A DNA stretch of 51,690 nucleotides, taken from assembly GCA_903875465.1 (NCBI GenBank), contig CAIQWB010000071.1, positions 1 to 51,690 of the forward strand, given 5' to 3'. Below are positions 1-9,251 of the stretch, in pieces (positions within the stretch are counted from its first letter, which is position 1; every line of letters begins with the position of its first letter). The translations under genes were made by a program, and so were the position numbers. This DNA is from an uncultured Verrucomicrobia subdivision 3 bacterium (GTDB lineage Bacteria > Verrucomicrobiota > Verrucomicrobiia > Limisphaerales > UBA11358). Below the pieces are notes generated by a model that was not told the origin of the DNA, did not search any database, and saw nothing but the letters and a program-made list of their open reading frames with translations.

Positions 1-753
1 CCGGCGTTGGCTCGGTCCTTACAGCCCGCTGCGGGGATGCGCGGACCTCGCCGCCTTGGTCAGCGCCAAAATCCCTCGCCGCTGGCCCGCTTTGAATTTT
101 AAAACAGTCTCTAAGTGTTTCTGCTCCAACATCTGGACACATCCCAGCCATTTTAATTTCGGAGTTCGGGTTAAAGGGGCTGGCCGTTCGCAGTCACCGG
201 CCGCATCAGTTTCCGCAGCGGACGGACGGGGCGGTGGCGTGGCTACAGAGATTGCGCCCGCTGACGGGGTTGGGGGATGGGGGAAATTGCATTGCGAACG
301 CGATCAATTTGGTGGGATCAAGGAAATGTGGTGGCGCGAATTGGAACGCCCCTTCTGGGCTTGCTGGTTGGTTGGGGCGGGTTTCCCAGGACGATGCCCT
401 GGGCTGGTATGGGGCCGCGCCGTTGGCGCTCCAGACGGGGAATATAGCCGAAAATTATGCGAAACACCTGAAAGGGTGGATGTTTTGAGCCTCGCCGCCG
501 CCCCCGTCGCCAAGTTTTTAAGCTGGTTCATTTTGGATCAGCAAGTGGAATCAGCGACTGGCGCTTCAATTCGTCCTAGGTTTTAACGGCTTCTGCCCCC
601 TGCCAGTGAGCTGGCCAAGAAGGTGGCGCGTGGCGCGTGGCGGCAGTCCCCAGACGACTGCGGGTAGGGCAGTGGGGTTTGCCTGGCGTGGGGGTGCCAA
701 TCGTTTGACGCATTTTGGCTGTATTCAGTTCGGATTTCGGGCTAAATGGGGTG
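1..753. other. Intergenic region with dispersed repeats, no convincing gene
   Basis: Several frames are open across this stretch, but none has a recognisable motif or a natural amino-acid composition. A 35-base segment at 115-149 recurs at 51436-51470 with one mismatch. The 18-base word at 155-172 recurs inverted at 51265-51282. A degenerate copy of the GGGGCGTTGCCCC-type hairpin repeat lies at about 376-436. I see no RNA gene here. Confidence 0.6.
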
Positions 754-1191
754 ATGGATGCATTTCTCAAGGCGGCGATTGCGGAGGCCAAAAAGGGGCT
801 GGCCAGTGGCGGCATTCCCATTGGTTCCGTGCTGGTGCTGGATGGTAACATCATCGGGCGGGGCCACAACCGGCGGGTGCAGGAGGGGAGTGTCATTCAC
901 CATGCGGAAATGAATTGCCTGGAAAATGCGGGGCGCCGGCCGGCCAGCGTTTATCAGCGCTGTATTCTGTATTCCACCCTGTCCCCGTGTCCGATGTGCA
1001 GTGGCGCGGCGTTGCTGTATAAAATTCCCCGGATTGTGATTGGCGAAAATGTGACGTTTCAGGGGCCGGAGGCGTATGTGCGGGCGCAGGGGGTCGCGGT
1101 GGAGATTTTACAGGATCCCGAGTGCATCCAGCTCATGCGTGAGTTTATTCAGGCCCGGCCGGAATTGTGGAACGAGGATATTGGGGTGTAA
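754..1191 (+). CDS. Cytosine deaminase, yeast Fcy1-like (zinc-dependent)
   Basis: This 145-aa protein is predicted to hydrolyse cytosine to uracil and ammonia in the cytosol (pyrimidine salvage). It shows the CDA-fold zinc site: H50-A-E52 and C79-P-M-C82, with E52 as proton shuttle. From memory, the protein matches yeast Fcy1 along its length, including IPIG near the start, GRGHN, YSTLSPC, the GENV segment and the C-terminal RPxxWxEDIG. The zinc residues sit at a constant offset of 12 from Fcy1 H62/E64/C91/C94. That tail separates it from tRNA adenosine deaminases (TadA). I chose ATG 754; an in-frame upstream start at 715 would add 13 residues with no family match. It stands alone, with no permease or codA-type partner nearby. 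Family assignment is strong; substrate is by analogy. Confidence 0.85.
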   Translation: MDAFLKAAIAEAKKGLASGGIPIGSVLVLDGNIIGRGHNRRVQEGSVIHHAEMNCLENAGRRPASVYQRCILYSTLSPCPMCSGAALLYKIPRIVIGENVTFQGPEAYVRAQGVAVEILQDPECIQLMREFIQARPELWNEDIGV

Positions 1192-1472
1192 AGCAACGCG
1201 AGGGAGGGGGTTGGCCGCAACTGCCGGCCGCCCGGCGGGGCGCGGATGGAAAATTATTGGCTGGCGTTGCGCGCGGATTTATTGGATGGTGTGCGCTTGT
1301 CCCTTGGGTTGTCCATGGGGGTTTGGTCACGCATCCGGGCTCGGTCCCGGGTGCGGGCACCGGCTCCCTGGCCAAAAAAAGGGGGTTGAAATTTTTGAAC
1401 ATTTTTTTTAGATAGTGTCAAAGTTCACACCACGGAGTGAGTGACTGGCGTGGTTGATTGACCGTTGCTGAC

Positions 1473-2429
1473 ATGATTAAAGTAGCGAACCTGACTAAAA
1501 CATTCGGGACCAAGCGCGCGGTGGACGGCATTTCGTTTACCGTTGAGCGTGGTGAGGTGCTGGGTTTTCTCGGACCGAACGGGGCCGGCAAATCCACCTC
1601 GATGCGGATGATCACTGGCTTCATCCCACCCACCAGCGGCACCGTGACGATTGGCGGGCACGACATGCTGGAAAACCCCATCCCCGCCAAAAAGCTGATC
1701 GGCTACCTGCCCGAAAACGCCCCGGCGTACACGGACATGACGGTGCAAGGCTTCTTGGATTTTGCCGCCGCCATTCGCGGTTTGCACGGGGACGCGAAAC
1801 GGGCGGCGATTCAGCGCGCCGTGGAGTTGTGCTTCCTGCAGGGGGTATTGCACCAAAACGTGGAGACGCTTTCCAAGGGCTACCGCCACCGCACTTGTTT
1901 TGCCCAGTCCATTATTCATGATCCGGAGGTTTTGATTTTGGACGAGCCGACGGACGGGCTGGATCCGAATCAAAAGCACGAAATCCGGCAGCTGATCCGC
2001 CGCATGGGGGCGACCAAGGCGATTATCTTTTCGACCCACATTCTGGAAGAAGTGGACGCGGTATGCAGCCGGGCGATTATTATTGATCGGGGCCGGATCG
2101 TGGCGAACGGCACGCCCAAGGAATTGCGCGCGAAGTCGGAATGGGCGGGCGCGGTAACGCTGCGGATCCAGGGGATGGCGGCGGCGGCAGTGGCGGAAAA
2201 ATTGAACCAGTTGCGGGGAGCCCGCAAAGTGACCACGGCCACCGAGGGCGACCGGGTGACGGTGACGGTATTCCCGCGGGTGGCGGGCGACGGGGATTTG
2301 ACCCGCGAAGTGATGGAAGCCACGAACGGCTGGCAGGTCGAGGATCTGCGCACGGAGGAAGGCCGGCTGGATGAGGTCTTCCGGAGCATTACCCTGCCGG
2401 ACACGGCCGGCAAGGAGGCAAAACTATGA
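1473..2429 (+). CDS. ABC transporter ATP-binding protein, GldA/NosF-like
   Basis: This 318-aa protein is the ATPase of an ABC exporter-like complex. Visible motifs are Walker A GPNGAGKST (about 34-42), a signature LSKGYRHRT, Walker B LILDEPTDGLDP and an H-loop in FSTHILEE. The C-terminal ~90 residues form the accessory domain usual for GldA/CcmA/NosF-type ATPases. I chose ATG 1473; an in-frame TTG at 1458 would add only five residues. It overlaps the permease by 4 bases (ATGA), so the two are translationally coupled, and the GldG-like and DUF4340 genes follow. In Bacteroidetes the related GldA-GldF-GldG complex supports gliding; in Verrucomicrobiota and other phyla the cargo is unknown. A weak promoter may lie at about 1386-1413 (TTGAAA, 16 bp, TTAGAT). 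Confidence 0.9.
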   Translation: MIKVANLTKTFGTKRAVDGISFTVERGEVLGFLGPNGAGKSTSMRMITGFIPPTSGTVTIGGHDMLENPIPAKKLIGYLPENAPAYTDMTVQGFLDFAAAIRGLHGDAKRAAIQRAVELCFLQGVLHQNVETLSKGYRHRTCFAQSIIHDPEVLILDEPTDGLDPNQKHEIRQLIRRMGATKAIIFSTHILEEVDAVCSRAIIIDRGRIVANGTPKELRAKSEWAGAVTLRIQGMAAAAVAEKLNQLRGARKVTTATEGDRVTVTVFPRVAGDGDLTREVMEATNGWQVEDLRTEEGRLDEVFRSITLPDTAGKEAKL

Positions 2430-3178
2430 ATAGCTGGGGCAATATCAAAACGATCACGAAACGCGAGTTGCAGGCCTACTTCGCCTCGCCGGTGGCGTAC
2501 GTTTTCATTGTTATCTTTCTGTTGTTAAATGGCTTTTTCACGTTCATGGTGGGGGGCTTTTTCGAACGCGGGGAGGCGTCGCTGGCCAGTTCATTTTTCC
2601 TGTGGCATCCGTGGTTCTACCTGTTCCTGGTGCCGGCGGTGGGCATGCGCTTGTGGGCGGATGAGCGCCGGGTGGGCACCTTGGAACTGCTGTTGACCAT
2701 GCCGATCGCGCCGTGGGAGGCGATTGTGGGCAAGTTTGCCGCTTCCTGGCTGTTTCTGGGCCTGGCGCTGGTGCTGACGTTTCCCGTGGTGTTCACGGTG
2801 AATTACCTCGGGAGCCCCGATAACGGCGTGATTTTTGCCGCCTACCTTGGCAGCTGGCTGATGGCGGGCGCTTATCTGGCGGTGAGTTGCATCACCTCGG
2901 CCATTACGCGGAGCCAGGTGGTGAGCTTCATCATCTCCGTGGTGGCCTGCCTGTTCCTGATTCTGGCGGGTTTCCCGCCGGTGATCAACCTGCTGCAGAA
3001 TTTGACCAGTCACGGGCAGTGGCTGGTGGATGTGATTACGTCCTTTAGTGTGATCACCCATTTTGAAGGCTTTCAAAAGGGGGTGCTGGATTCGCGTGAT
3101 ATTATTTTCTTCCTCTCGGTGATTGGATTCTCGCTCTTCACGACCAGTGTGATTTTGCGGACGCACCGGACCACCTGA
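2426..3178 (+). CDS. ABC-2 type permease, GldF-like
   Basis: This 250-aa inner-membrane permease has about six hydrophobic segments. It opens with a short cytosolic helix (ITKRELQAYFASPVAYVFI), a hallmark of the NosY/GldF permease family. Next comes a segment with the conserved PAVGMRLWADERR and GTLELLLTMP motifs, which are typical of these proteins and probably contact the ATPase. It overlaps the preceding ATPase gene by 4 bases and lies 14 bases before the GldG-like gene. It should form the membrane channel of the complex with the ATPase encoded at 1473-2429. Substrate unknown. Confidence 0.9.
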   Translation: MNSWGNIKTITKRELQAYFASPVAYVFIVIFLLLNGFFTFMVGGFFERGEASLASSFFLWHPWFYLFLVPAVGMRLWADERRVGTLELLLTMPIAPWEAIVGKFAASWLFLGLALVLTFPVVFTVNYLGSPDNGVIFAAYLGSWLMAGAYLAVSCITSAITRSQVVSFIISVVACLFLILAGFPPVINLLQNLTSHGQWLVDVITSFSVITHFEGFQKGVLDSRDIIFFLSVIGFSLFTTSVILRTHRTT

Positions 3179-3192
3179 TTTAGGAGCTTAAG

Positions 3193-5082
3193 ATGCAAAA
3201 GAAGTCCCTCGAAACATTGCTTTATTCCACGGCAGGCATCCTGGTGATGCTGGCCATTGTCATTGCCATTAATGTCATCACGAGCGTTTCGCCGGTGCGC
3301 GAAGACCTGACGCAGGAGAAAGCGTATACCGTCTCGGCGGGCACGCGGGCGGTGCTCAAGAAGCTCGACACGCCAGTAACCATTCATTTCTACTGCACAC
3401 AGAGCGATGTGGCCACGCCGGAAACGGTTTACCTGAAGGCGTATGCGAAGAAAGTGGGGGATCTGCTGCACGAATACCAGCAGATCGCCGGCAAAAACTT
3501 GATCGTGCAAAAGTTTGATCCCCAGCCGGACTCGGATTCGGAGGATTCGGCCCGGCTGGATGGGCTGGAGCCGCAGGTGTTGCAGGGCAACGAACAGTTT
3601 TACCTGGGCGTGGCGGTGAATCTGGCGGATGAGCGGGTGGCCATTCCTTTCCTGGATCCCAGCCGCGAGCGGCAGTTGGAATACGATCTGACCCGGGCGA
3701 TTTCCCGGGTGTTTTCCCCGGATAAAGCCACGGTGGGTGTGATGAGCGGATTGCCGGTCTTCGGCACCCCGGCGAATCCGATGATGATGGAATCGGGCCA
3801 GTCGGGTCCCCCCGCCTGGACTTTGATCGACCAATTGAAGCAGGATTTCAACCTCAAGAAGGTCGAGCTGACGGCGGAAAAAATTGATGATGACATCAAG
3901 GTATTGCTGGTCATTCACCCGAAGGAAGTCAGCGCGGCCACGCAGTATGCGCTTGACCAGTTCGTGCTGCGCGGCGGCAAGCTGATCGCCTTCCTGGATC
4001 CGACCTCGCTGCTGGACCAGCGCCAGCAGCAGTCCCAACAAAACCCCATGATGGGGGGCCAGCCCCCGGGCAACAGCGCCTCCTCCCTGCCGCTCTTGCT
4101 GAAGGCCTGGGGTTTGGATTTTGACACGGGAAAAGTGGTGGCGGATCTCACTTACAAATTACAATTGGGCGGACGCAACGGCCAGCCGACCGAGGCACCG
4201 GCCTTTCTGGGGCTGAACGCGGATGCGATCAATCGGGATGACATTGCCACCAGCCCCGTAGACAGTGTGTGGCTGCCGCTGGCCGGGGCCTTCACCGGGA
4301 GTCCGGCGGCCGGGCTCAAGGAAACGGTTTTGCTGCACAGCTCCACCTCGGCGGAACTGGTGGATGGCATGATGGCCAGCATGGGCGGCGAAAGCTTGCT
4401 GCAAGACTTTAAGCCCACGGGCGTGAGTTATTCGCTGGCGGTGCGGCTCTCCGGTAAATTCAAAACCGCCTTCCCGGCGGGTAAACCCGGGGAAACCAAC
4501 AGCACCAGTTTGAAAGAGTCCACGACGGACACTTCCGTGCTGTTGTTTGGCGACTCGGATTTTGCGGCGGATGATTTCGCCATTCGCAAGATGCAAACGC
4601 CGTTCGGCAACATGGCCAGCCCGTTGAACGGCAACTTGAGCCTGGTGCAAAACGTGGTGGAACAAATGTCCGGCGACAGCAGTTTGATTGAAATTCGCAG
4701 CCGCGCGACAACGCACCGGCCGTTCACGCGGATCAAAGCCATGGAGGCGGCGGCGGAGGCCACCGGCCAGGCGAAGATCACCGAATTGCAAAACAGCCTG
4801 AACGAAACGCAGCAGCGGCTGAGCGAGCTGGAGCAGCAGAAAAAGGACAAGGACCAGAGCTTCGTGCTCTCGGCGGAGCAACGGGCCGAGCTCGACAACT
4901 TCCGCAAAAAGCAGGGGGAGGTTGGCCGCGCGCTCAAACAGGCGCAGAAAGATTTGCGCAAGGAAGTGGTCTCGCTGCAGACGCGCCTTGAGTGGCTCAA
5001 CATTCTCGCCATGCCGCTGGCGGTCACGCTCGCCGGGGTATTGATGGCCCTCGTTAAACGGAAACAGACTTCAGCCAAATGA
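3193..5082 (+). CDS. GldG-like ABC-associated periplasmic protein
   Basis: This 629-aa protein matches the 'uncharacterised ABC transporter' / GldG family. It has one N-terminal membrane segment (about 9-30), a large extracytoplasmic region and a C-terminal membrane helix just before the basic tail VKRKQTSAK. Features seen: an N-terminal thioredoxin-like portion (PVTIHFYCTQ), a central GATase-like/IFT52-like part (LLVIHPKEVS, GGKLIAFLDP) with a Met/Gln/Pro-rich linker at about 275-295, and a charged heptad-type coiled coil at about 530-600. The conserved LLFGDSDFAADD precedes the coiled coil. Its stop overlaps the DUF4340 start (ATGA). It probably links the permease to an envelope structure; its role in this group is not established. 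Confidence 0.87.
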   Translation: MQKKSLETLLYSTAGILVMLAIVIAINVITSVSPVREDLTQEKAYTVSAGTRAVLKKLDTPVTIHFYCTQSDVATPETVYLKAYAKKVGDLLHEYQQIAGKNLIVQKFDPQPDSDSEDSARLDGLEPQVLQGNEQFYLGVAVNLADERVAIPFLDPSRERQLEYDLTRAISRVFSPDKATVGVMSGLPVFGTPANPMMMESGQSGPPAWTLIDQLKQDFNLKKVELTAEKIDDDIKVLLVIHPKEVSAATQYALDQFVLRGGKLIAFLDPTSLLDQRQQQSQQNPMMGGQPPGNSASSLPLLLKAWGLDFDTGKVVADLTYKLQLGGRNGQPTEAPAFLGLNADAINRDDIATSPVDSVWLPLAGAFTGSPAAGLKETVLLHSSTSAELVDGMMASMGGESLLQDFKPTGVSYSLAVRLSGKFKTAFPAGKPGETNSTSLKESTTDTSVLLFGDSDFAADDFAIRKMQTPFGNMASPLNGNLSLVQNVVEQMSGDSSLIEIRSRATTHRPFTRIKAMEAAAEATGQAKITELQNSLNETQQRLSELEQQKKDKDQSFVLSAEQRAELDNFRKKQGEVGRALKQAQKDLRKEVVSLQTRLEWLNILAMPLAVTLAGVLMALVKRKQTSAK

Positions 5083-6236
5083 ATCGCAAGCAATTCCTCA
5101 TCCTGTTGATCCTGGTCCTGGTTGTCGGCGGTGGTGGCCTGCTGATTTATCAGCGCAACAACCGTTCCTGGGAAAATTCGGCCGGCAACCTCGGCGGCAA
5201 GCTCCTGCCGGGCCTGCCCATTAATGACATTGCGGCCATTACCATTAAGAACGGGTCCAGCGAACTGCACCTGGCCCGGACGGAAAACTTGTGGCGCGTT
5301 CACGAACGGGGCAATTACCCCGCCAACTTTGGGCAGATCAGCGAATGGCTGATCAAATTATCCGACCTGAAGATTGCGCAAAGCCAGGAGGTGGGCCCCT
5401 CGCAACTGGGTCGCTTTGCCCTGCTGCCGCCCGGCCCGGCCACGAACACGGGCACGGAAGTGGAGTTTGCGAATGCCAGCGGGAAAGTCGTCAACTCCCT
5501 GCTGCTCGGCAAGAAGCACATGAAAAAGCCCGCCAGCCCGCAGGCCCAGAGCATGGGCATGGGGGATGAGGGGTGGCCCGATGGCCGTTATGTCCAGGTG
5601 GGTGGGGTGACCACGACGCTGGCTGTGGTTTCGGATCCGCTCGAAAATGCCGAGCCGAAGCCGGAGCAATGGTTGAACAAGGATTTTCTGACTGTGGAAA
5701 AGCCGGCCGCCATTGCGGTGGATTTCCCGGAAGCCACGAATTCCTGGAAACTTACGCGCGCCTCGGAAACGAACGACTGGCAACTGGCCGCTGCCGGAGC
5801 GAAGGAAAAAATCGACAGCACGAAAATCTCCGGGGTTACCAGCCCGCTGAGCTCGACTTCCTTTAGCGATGTCCTGCCGCCCGAGACCGCCCCGGTGGCT
5901 GCGGGGCTGACCAATGTGACGCGGCTGACGATTGGAACGCTGGATGGCTTTACCTATATCGCGCAAATTGGCCAAAAGAAGAATGAGGATTATCCGGTGA
6001 CTTTCACGATTACGGCCACTTTGGCACCGCCTTTGACCGGCACCAACAGTGCGGCCGTGGCGTCCCAAGCACGGCAGAAGACCCTCACCGAAAAACTGGC
6101 CCGCGAACAAGCGTATCAAAAGTGGACCTACCTGCTGCCCACTTATACGATCGACCCGATCCTGAAGCATCGCGCGGACCTGCTGGTCACGGAAACCAAC
6201 GCGGCGACTGCCACCCCCCCGGCAACGGACAAATAG
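5079..6236 (+). CDS. DUF4340 domain protein, last gene of the GldAFG-like operon
   Basis: This 385-aa protein has an N-terminal membrane anchor (LILLILVLVVGGGGLLIY) followed by an extracytoplasmic domain. The pattern is typical of DUF4340: ITIKNGSSELHLAR near the start, WRVHERGNYPANFGQISEWL, then a beta-rich repeat of the same kind (AAIAVDFPEATNSWKLTR, a second copy of the 'interprets a side chain / W-x-L' unit). It is translationally coupled to the GldG-like gene and ends the operon. DUF4340 proteins commonly follow GldG-like genes in Verrucomicrobiota and Planctomycetota, so a joint function at the envelope is likely. The biochemical role is unknown. The C-terminus is rich in Ala/Thr/Pro and probably disordered. 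Confidence 0.85.
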   Translation: MNRKQFLILLILVLVVGGGGLLIYQRNNRSWENSAGNLGGKLLPGLPINDIAAITIKNGSSELHLARTENLWRVHERGNYPANFGQISEWLIKLSDLKIAQSQEVGPSQLGRFALLPPGPATNTGTEVEFANASGKVVNSLLLGKKHMKKPASPQAQSMGMGDEGWPDGRYVQVGGVTTTLAVVSDPLENAEPKPEQWLNKDFLTVEKPAAIAVDFPEATNSWKLTRASETNDWQLAAAGAKEKIDSTKISGVTSPLSSTSFSDVLPPETAPVAAGLTNVTRLTIGTLDGFTYIAQIGQKKNEDYPVTFTITATLAPPLTGTNSAAVASQARQKTLTEKLAREQAYQKWTYLLPTYTIDPILKHRADLLVTETNAATATPPATDK

Positions 6237-6751
6237 TCGGCTAACGCAGCCCGATTAAGCTCAGCCCACTTGCGCACGGTCATCCGGCAACGAGCCCGGT
6301 TTCGGCCACGCGCGGGACTTCCCATTAAACCATTGGGCGGGCAGACCAACCGTTGACTGCACGGGGTGCGTTGCCACCAGCAGGTGCACGATGGGAACCA
6401 CAAAGGAAGACACATTCCACACCGGATAGACCCGGAATTTAACCGACGGTTTGAATGACCAAGGTGGACCCTTCGCCAGGGCTGCTGGAAGGCCTGGGAC
6501 GTTGATTTGAATGGGTTCCATAATGCTTAGTGTGGCGCATTTGCCAGTTTTCAGGCAAGCCCGGGCGCACGAATGGAATGTCAAAGATAGGGGCATCTCC
6601 CCGGGGGAGCGGGTCCGAGGCCGGCATTTTTTACCCAAAATTATTGAAGTGCCGGTTTTGGCCGGGGCGGTTAACAGGCGGTGGTTGTTTTTGAGCGCGG
6701 CCAGAACGACGGTGGCTGGACAAGCCGACGCACCCGGTTCATGATTTTGCC
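6237..6751. other. Spacer between the ABC operon and the pullulanase gene
   Basis: No convincing gene. On the minus strand an 86-codon frame (6261-6521, ATG) reads MEPIQINVPGLPAAL and then a hydrophobic stretch. It has no recognisable family, ends in an unnatural tail, and could be a remnant. The plus strand shows no good ORF, and I identify no RNA or clear terminator. Confidence 0.4.
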
Positions 6752-8806
6752 ATGAAGCTTTGGCCCGCCCAACCTGGGCATGGTTCATTTGGCGTTCCGG
6801 TGGCATGGTTGGTTTTATTGCTAACCGTGGGATTGGTTTCGCATGCCGTTGGTGATAGTCAGTCCGCAATCTCCCGCTATGATAACTATCGTTATCCGAA
6901 AGATGATCTGGGTGCCGTTTGCCATCCGGACGCCACCACCCTGAAAGTGTGGGCACCCACCGCTCCCAAGGTGGAAGTCGCCTTGTTCCCGAACGCGGAT
7001 GGCCAACAGGTCGTTTTCACGGCGATGACCAATGATGGCAACGGGATTTGGTCGGTGACGCTCCCGGGAAATTTGGCTGGGCACTATTACCGGTATCAAG
7101 TCACGCAGCCCGGGGCGGGGATGGAGCCGGCAACGGTTTTGCAGGTGAATGACCCCTATGCCCATGGCACTTCGGCCAATTCCGGACGCACGTTGATTTA
7201 CGACCCGGGCCAAACCAATCCCGCCGGTTGGGAGCAGGATAAGTTTGTGACTCTGCGGCGGAATACCGATGCCATTTTATATGAGGTCCAGGTGCGCGAT
7301 TTTTCCATTCATCCGCAGTCGGGTATTTCCCACCGGGGCCAATTTCTCGGGCTGGCGGAGCCCGGCACCCGCACACCGCAAGGTGAAGCCACCGGGCTGG
7401 ATCACCTGGTCGAGCTGGGCATCACGCATGTGCATCTGCTGCCGGTGAATGATTACGCTGGCGGCGATGAGCGTGAGCGGGCGGGTCAATATACGTGGTA
7501 CGACTGGGGCTATGACCCGGTTTTGTTCGCCTCCCTGGAAGGTTCCTATGCGAGCAACCCGGAGGGCACAGCGCGGCAAGGGGAGTTTAAAACCATGGTC
7601 CAGACCTTGCATCAGCATCACATCGGCGTGGTTCTGGATGTGGTGTTCAATCATACCGCCCAAACTGGTGACGGGCCATTTTCGATCTTCGATAAACTTT
7701 ATCCTGGTTACTATTATCGGACGGACGCCACCGGGCGTTATGCCAATGCCACTGGCTGTGGCAATGAATTGGCGTCGGAGCGGCCGATGGCGCGGAAATT
7801 CATCGTGGATACCATCAAGTATTGGCTGACGCAGTACCATGTCGATGGCTTCCGCTTCGATCTCATGGGCATCCTCGACCGCGAAACGATGTTGGAAGTA
7901 TATCGTTCCGCCAAACAGATCAATCCCAGTGTGATCATTTATGGCGAGGGCTGGGACATGGAGCGGGTGCTGCCCCGTGAGCAGATGATGACCCAGGTGA
8001 ATGTCCGGGGCACGGGCATTGCCGCCTTTAATGACGGTATCCGCGACAACATCAAGGGAGATGCCGGCAATGCTTCCGCCCGGGGTTTTGTGCAGGGCGG
8101 CGGTGCGCCTTATGGTGGCATGAGCCGCCTCTGGCTCAATATCAAAGGCCAGAGCACCGGGCGGGGCGGGGACAGCATCCCCGTGGCCTCGCCCAACGAG
8201 ACTATTAACTATGACTCCGTTCACGATGATCTGTGCCTTTGGGATAAAATCCAATCCTCAGTGACAGATCAGGCTGAAACGGTGCGTATTCAAATGGATA
8301 AACTGGCCGCCGGCATGGTCCTTACGTCCCAAGGGGTGCCGTTCCTGCACGCTGGCGATGAATTTTTGCGCACCAAACAACTTGTCAGTAACAGCTACAA
8401 CAACAATGATCCCCGCGTAAACCCCATTAACTGGTCTTTAAAAACCAGCCATCGGGATGTCTTCAATTATTACCAAGGACTGATTTTGTTGCGCAAGACC
8501 CACCCGGCCTTCCGCATGACGGACGCGGCGGCGGTGGACCAGGCTTTGGCGTTTGCCACCCAGGGGCCGAAAAATCTGGTGGCGTATGTCATCAAAAACC
8601 ACGCGAACCACGATGAGTGGAAAAACATTCTAGTTATTTATAATGGTTCCCAGCAGACCATTCAGTTGCCGACGAGCGGTGAATGGCAGGTAGTCGCCAA
8701 CGCGCAAAGGGCGGGCATCACGACCCTGCAAACCCTCAAAGGTTTCGTGCCTTGTGAAGCCTTTTCCCTGCTCATTGCCCATGGCGACGGCGATGGCCGA
8801 TTTTGA
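6752..8806 (+). CDS. pulA: Type I pullulanase (GH13, with CBM48), secreted
   Basis: This 684-aa enzyme hydrolyses alpha-1,6 branch points of pullulan or glycogen-type glucans. A signal-type hydrophobic segment (about 15-33) suggests export. A CBM48 domain follows (about 50-150; VWAPTAPKVEVALF). The type I pullulanase signature YDWGYDP is at 250-256. The GH13 regions are visible: DVVFNH 296-301, DGFRFDLMG with nucleophile D370, YGEGWD with acid/base E399, and VHDD near residue 490 for the transition-state Asp. A C-terminal beta domain closes the protein. Length is normal. It faces a minus-strand GH5 gene across a 445-base gap. Its own function is solid; the natural substrate and final location (periplasm or outside) are inferred. 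Confidence 0.93.
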   Translation: MKLWPAQPGHGSFGVPVAWLVLLLTVGLVSHAVGDSQSAISRYDNYRYPKDDLGAVCHPDATTLKVWAPTAPKVEVALFPNADGQQVVFTAMTNDGNGIWSVTLPGNLAGHYYRYQVTQPGAGMEPATVLQVNDPYAHGTSANSGRTLIYDPGQTNPAGWEQDKFVTLRRNTDAILYEVQVRDFSIHPQSGISHRGQFLGLAEPGTRTPQGEATGLDHLVELGITHVHLLPVNDYAGGDERERAGQYTWYDWGYDPVLFASLEGSYASNPEGTARQGEFKTMVQTLHQHHIGVVLDVVFNHTAQTGDGPFSIFDKLYPGYYYRTDATGRYANATGCGNELASERPMARKFIVDTIKYWLTQYHVDGFRFDLMGILDRETMLEVYRSAKQINPSVIIYGEGWDMERVLPREQMMTQVNVRGTGIAAFNDGIRDNIKGDAGNASARGFVQGGGAPYGGMSRLWLNIKGQSTGRGGDSIPVASPNETINYDSVHDDLCLWDKIQSSVTDQAETVRIQMDKLAAGMVLTSQGVPFLHAGDEFLRTKQLVSNSYNNNDPRVNPINWSLKTSHRDVFNYYQGLILLRKTHPAFRMTDAAAVDQALAFATQGPKNLVAYVIKNHANHDEWKNILVIYNGSQQTIQLPTSGEWQVVANAQRAGITTLQTLKGFVPCEAFSLLIAHGDGDGRF

Positions 8807-9251
8807 GCGGATGGTGCTGGATAAAATGCCCGGCTTCAGTGGGTCATGGACGTTGGGGCCGACTCCGGCGCGCTCCCCCAGGCGGGGTTGGGTTGGGGCC
8901 CCATTTGGAACACGAATTTGCCGCCGTGGGCGATGTCCGCATGGCTAAACCATGCGCGGCATCCCGTGGTGGAAAAGCGTTCATGGTCTGGGGGGGGTGA
9001 ATTTGCCGGGGTTTGCCTGATTTACGTGAGGGCTGGTAAAAAACCAAGCTGGCATGGGCGTATCCACTACTGACGGCTTCTGCCTATGCGACGGGCTCAC
9101 CGTTTACGAGGTGCCGTCCGGCCTTAAGTTCCGTCAACTGCACTCACGTCCATGCCAGCTAAAGATACCGTCGTCCAGTTGGGCCAAATGTCAAGGGGCC
9201 AAAGTGGATTAAATAAATCGCCGGCGACCGCTCCGCCCACCGAGAGCTCAT
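8807..9251. other. Convergent intergenic region between pulA and the GH5 gene
   Basis: No gene is visible. The main structure is a long inverted repeat with nested stems at 9048-9160, entered separately. The first part (about 8845-8990) is GC-rich with fragments resembling the dispersed repeats elsewhere in the window. No clear T-tract terminator was found for either convergent gene. Confidence 0.5.
9048..9160. repeat. 113-bp element with 15-bp terminal inverted repeats (MITE-like or structured RNA)
   Basis: AGCTGGCATGGGCGT (9048-9062) pairs with ACGTCCATGCCAGCT (9146-9160) with a single mismatch. Inside, GACGGC near 9072 can pair with GCCGTC near 9115, and CACC with GGTG further in, so the element could fold into a long multi-step hairpin. 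No coding potential is seen. It could be a small non-autonomous transposable element, a bidirectional terminator or a non-coding RNA. I see no clear target-site duplication. Confidence 0.55.

Noticed and set aside
56-586. 176-codon plus-strand open frame at the window start
   Set aside because: It runs through dispersed repeat sequence, its composition is unnatural and it shows no family motif. It looks like a chance frame in GC-rich DNA.
1192-1472. Possible structured RNA between the deaminase and ABC operon
   Set aside because: There are GC-rich stems, for example around 1335-1365, but no family-like layout. It is more likely termination and promoter DNA.
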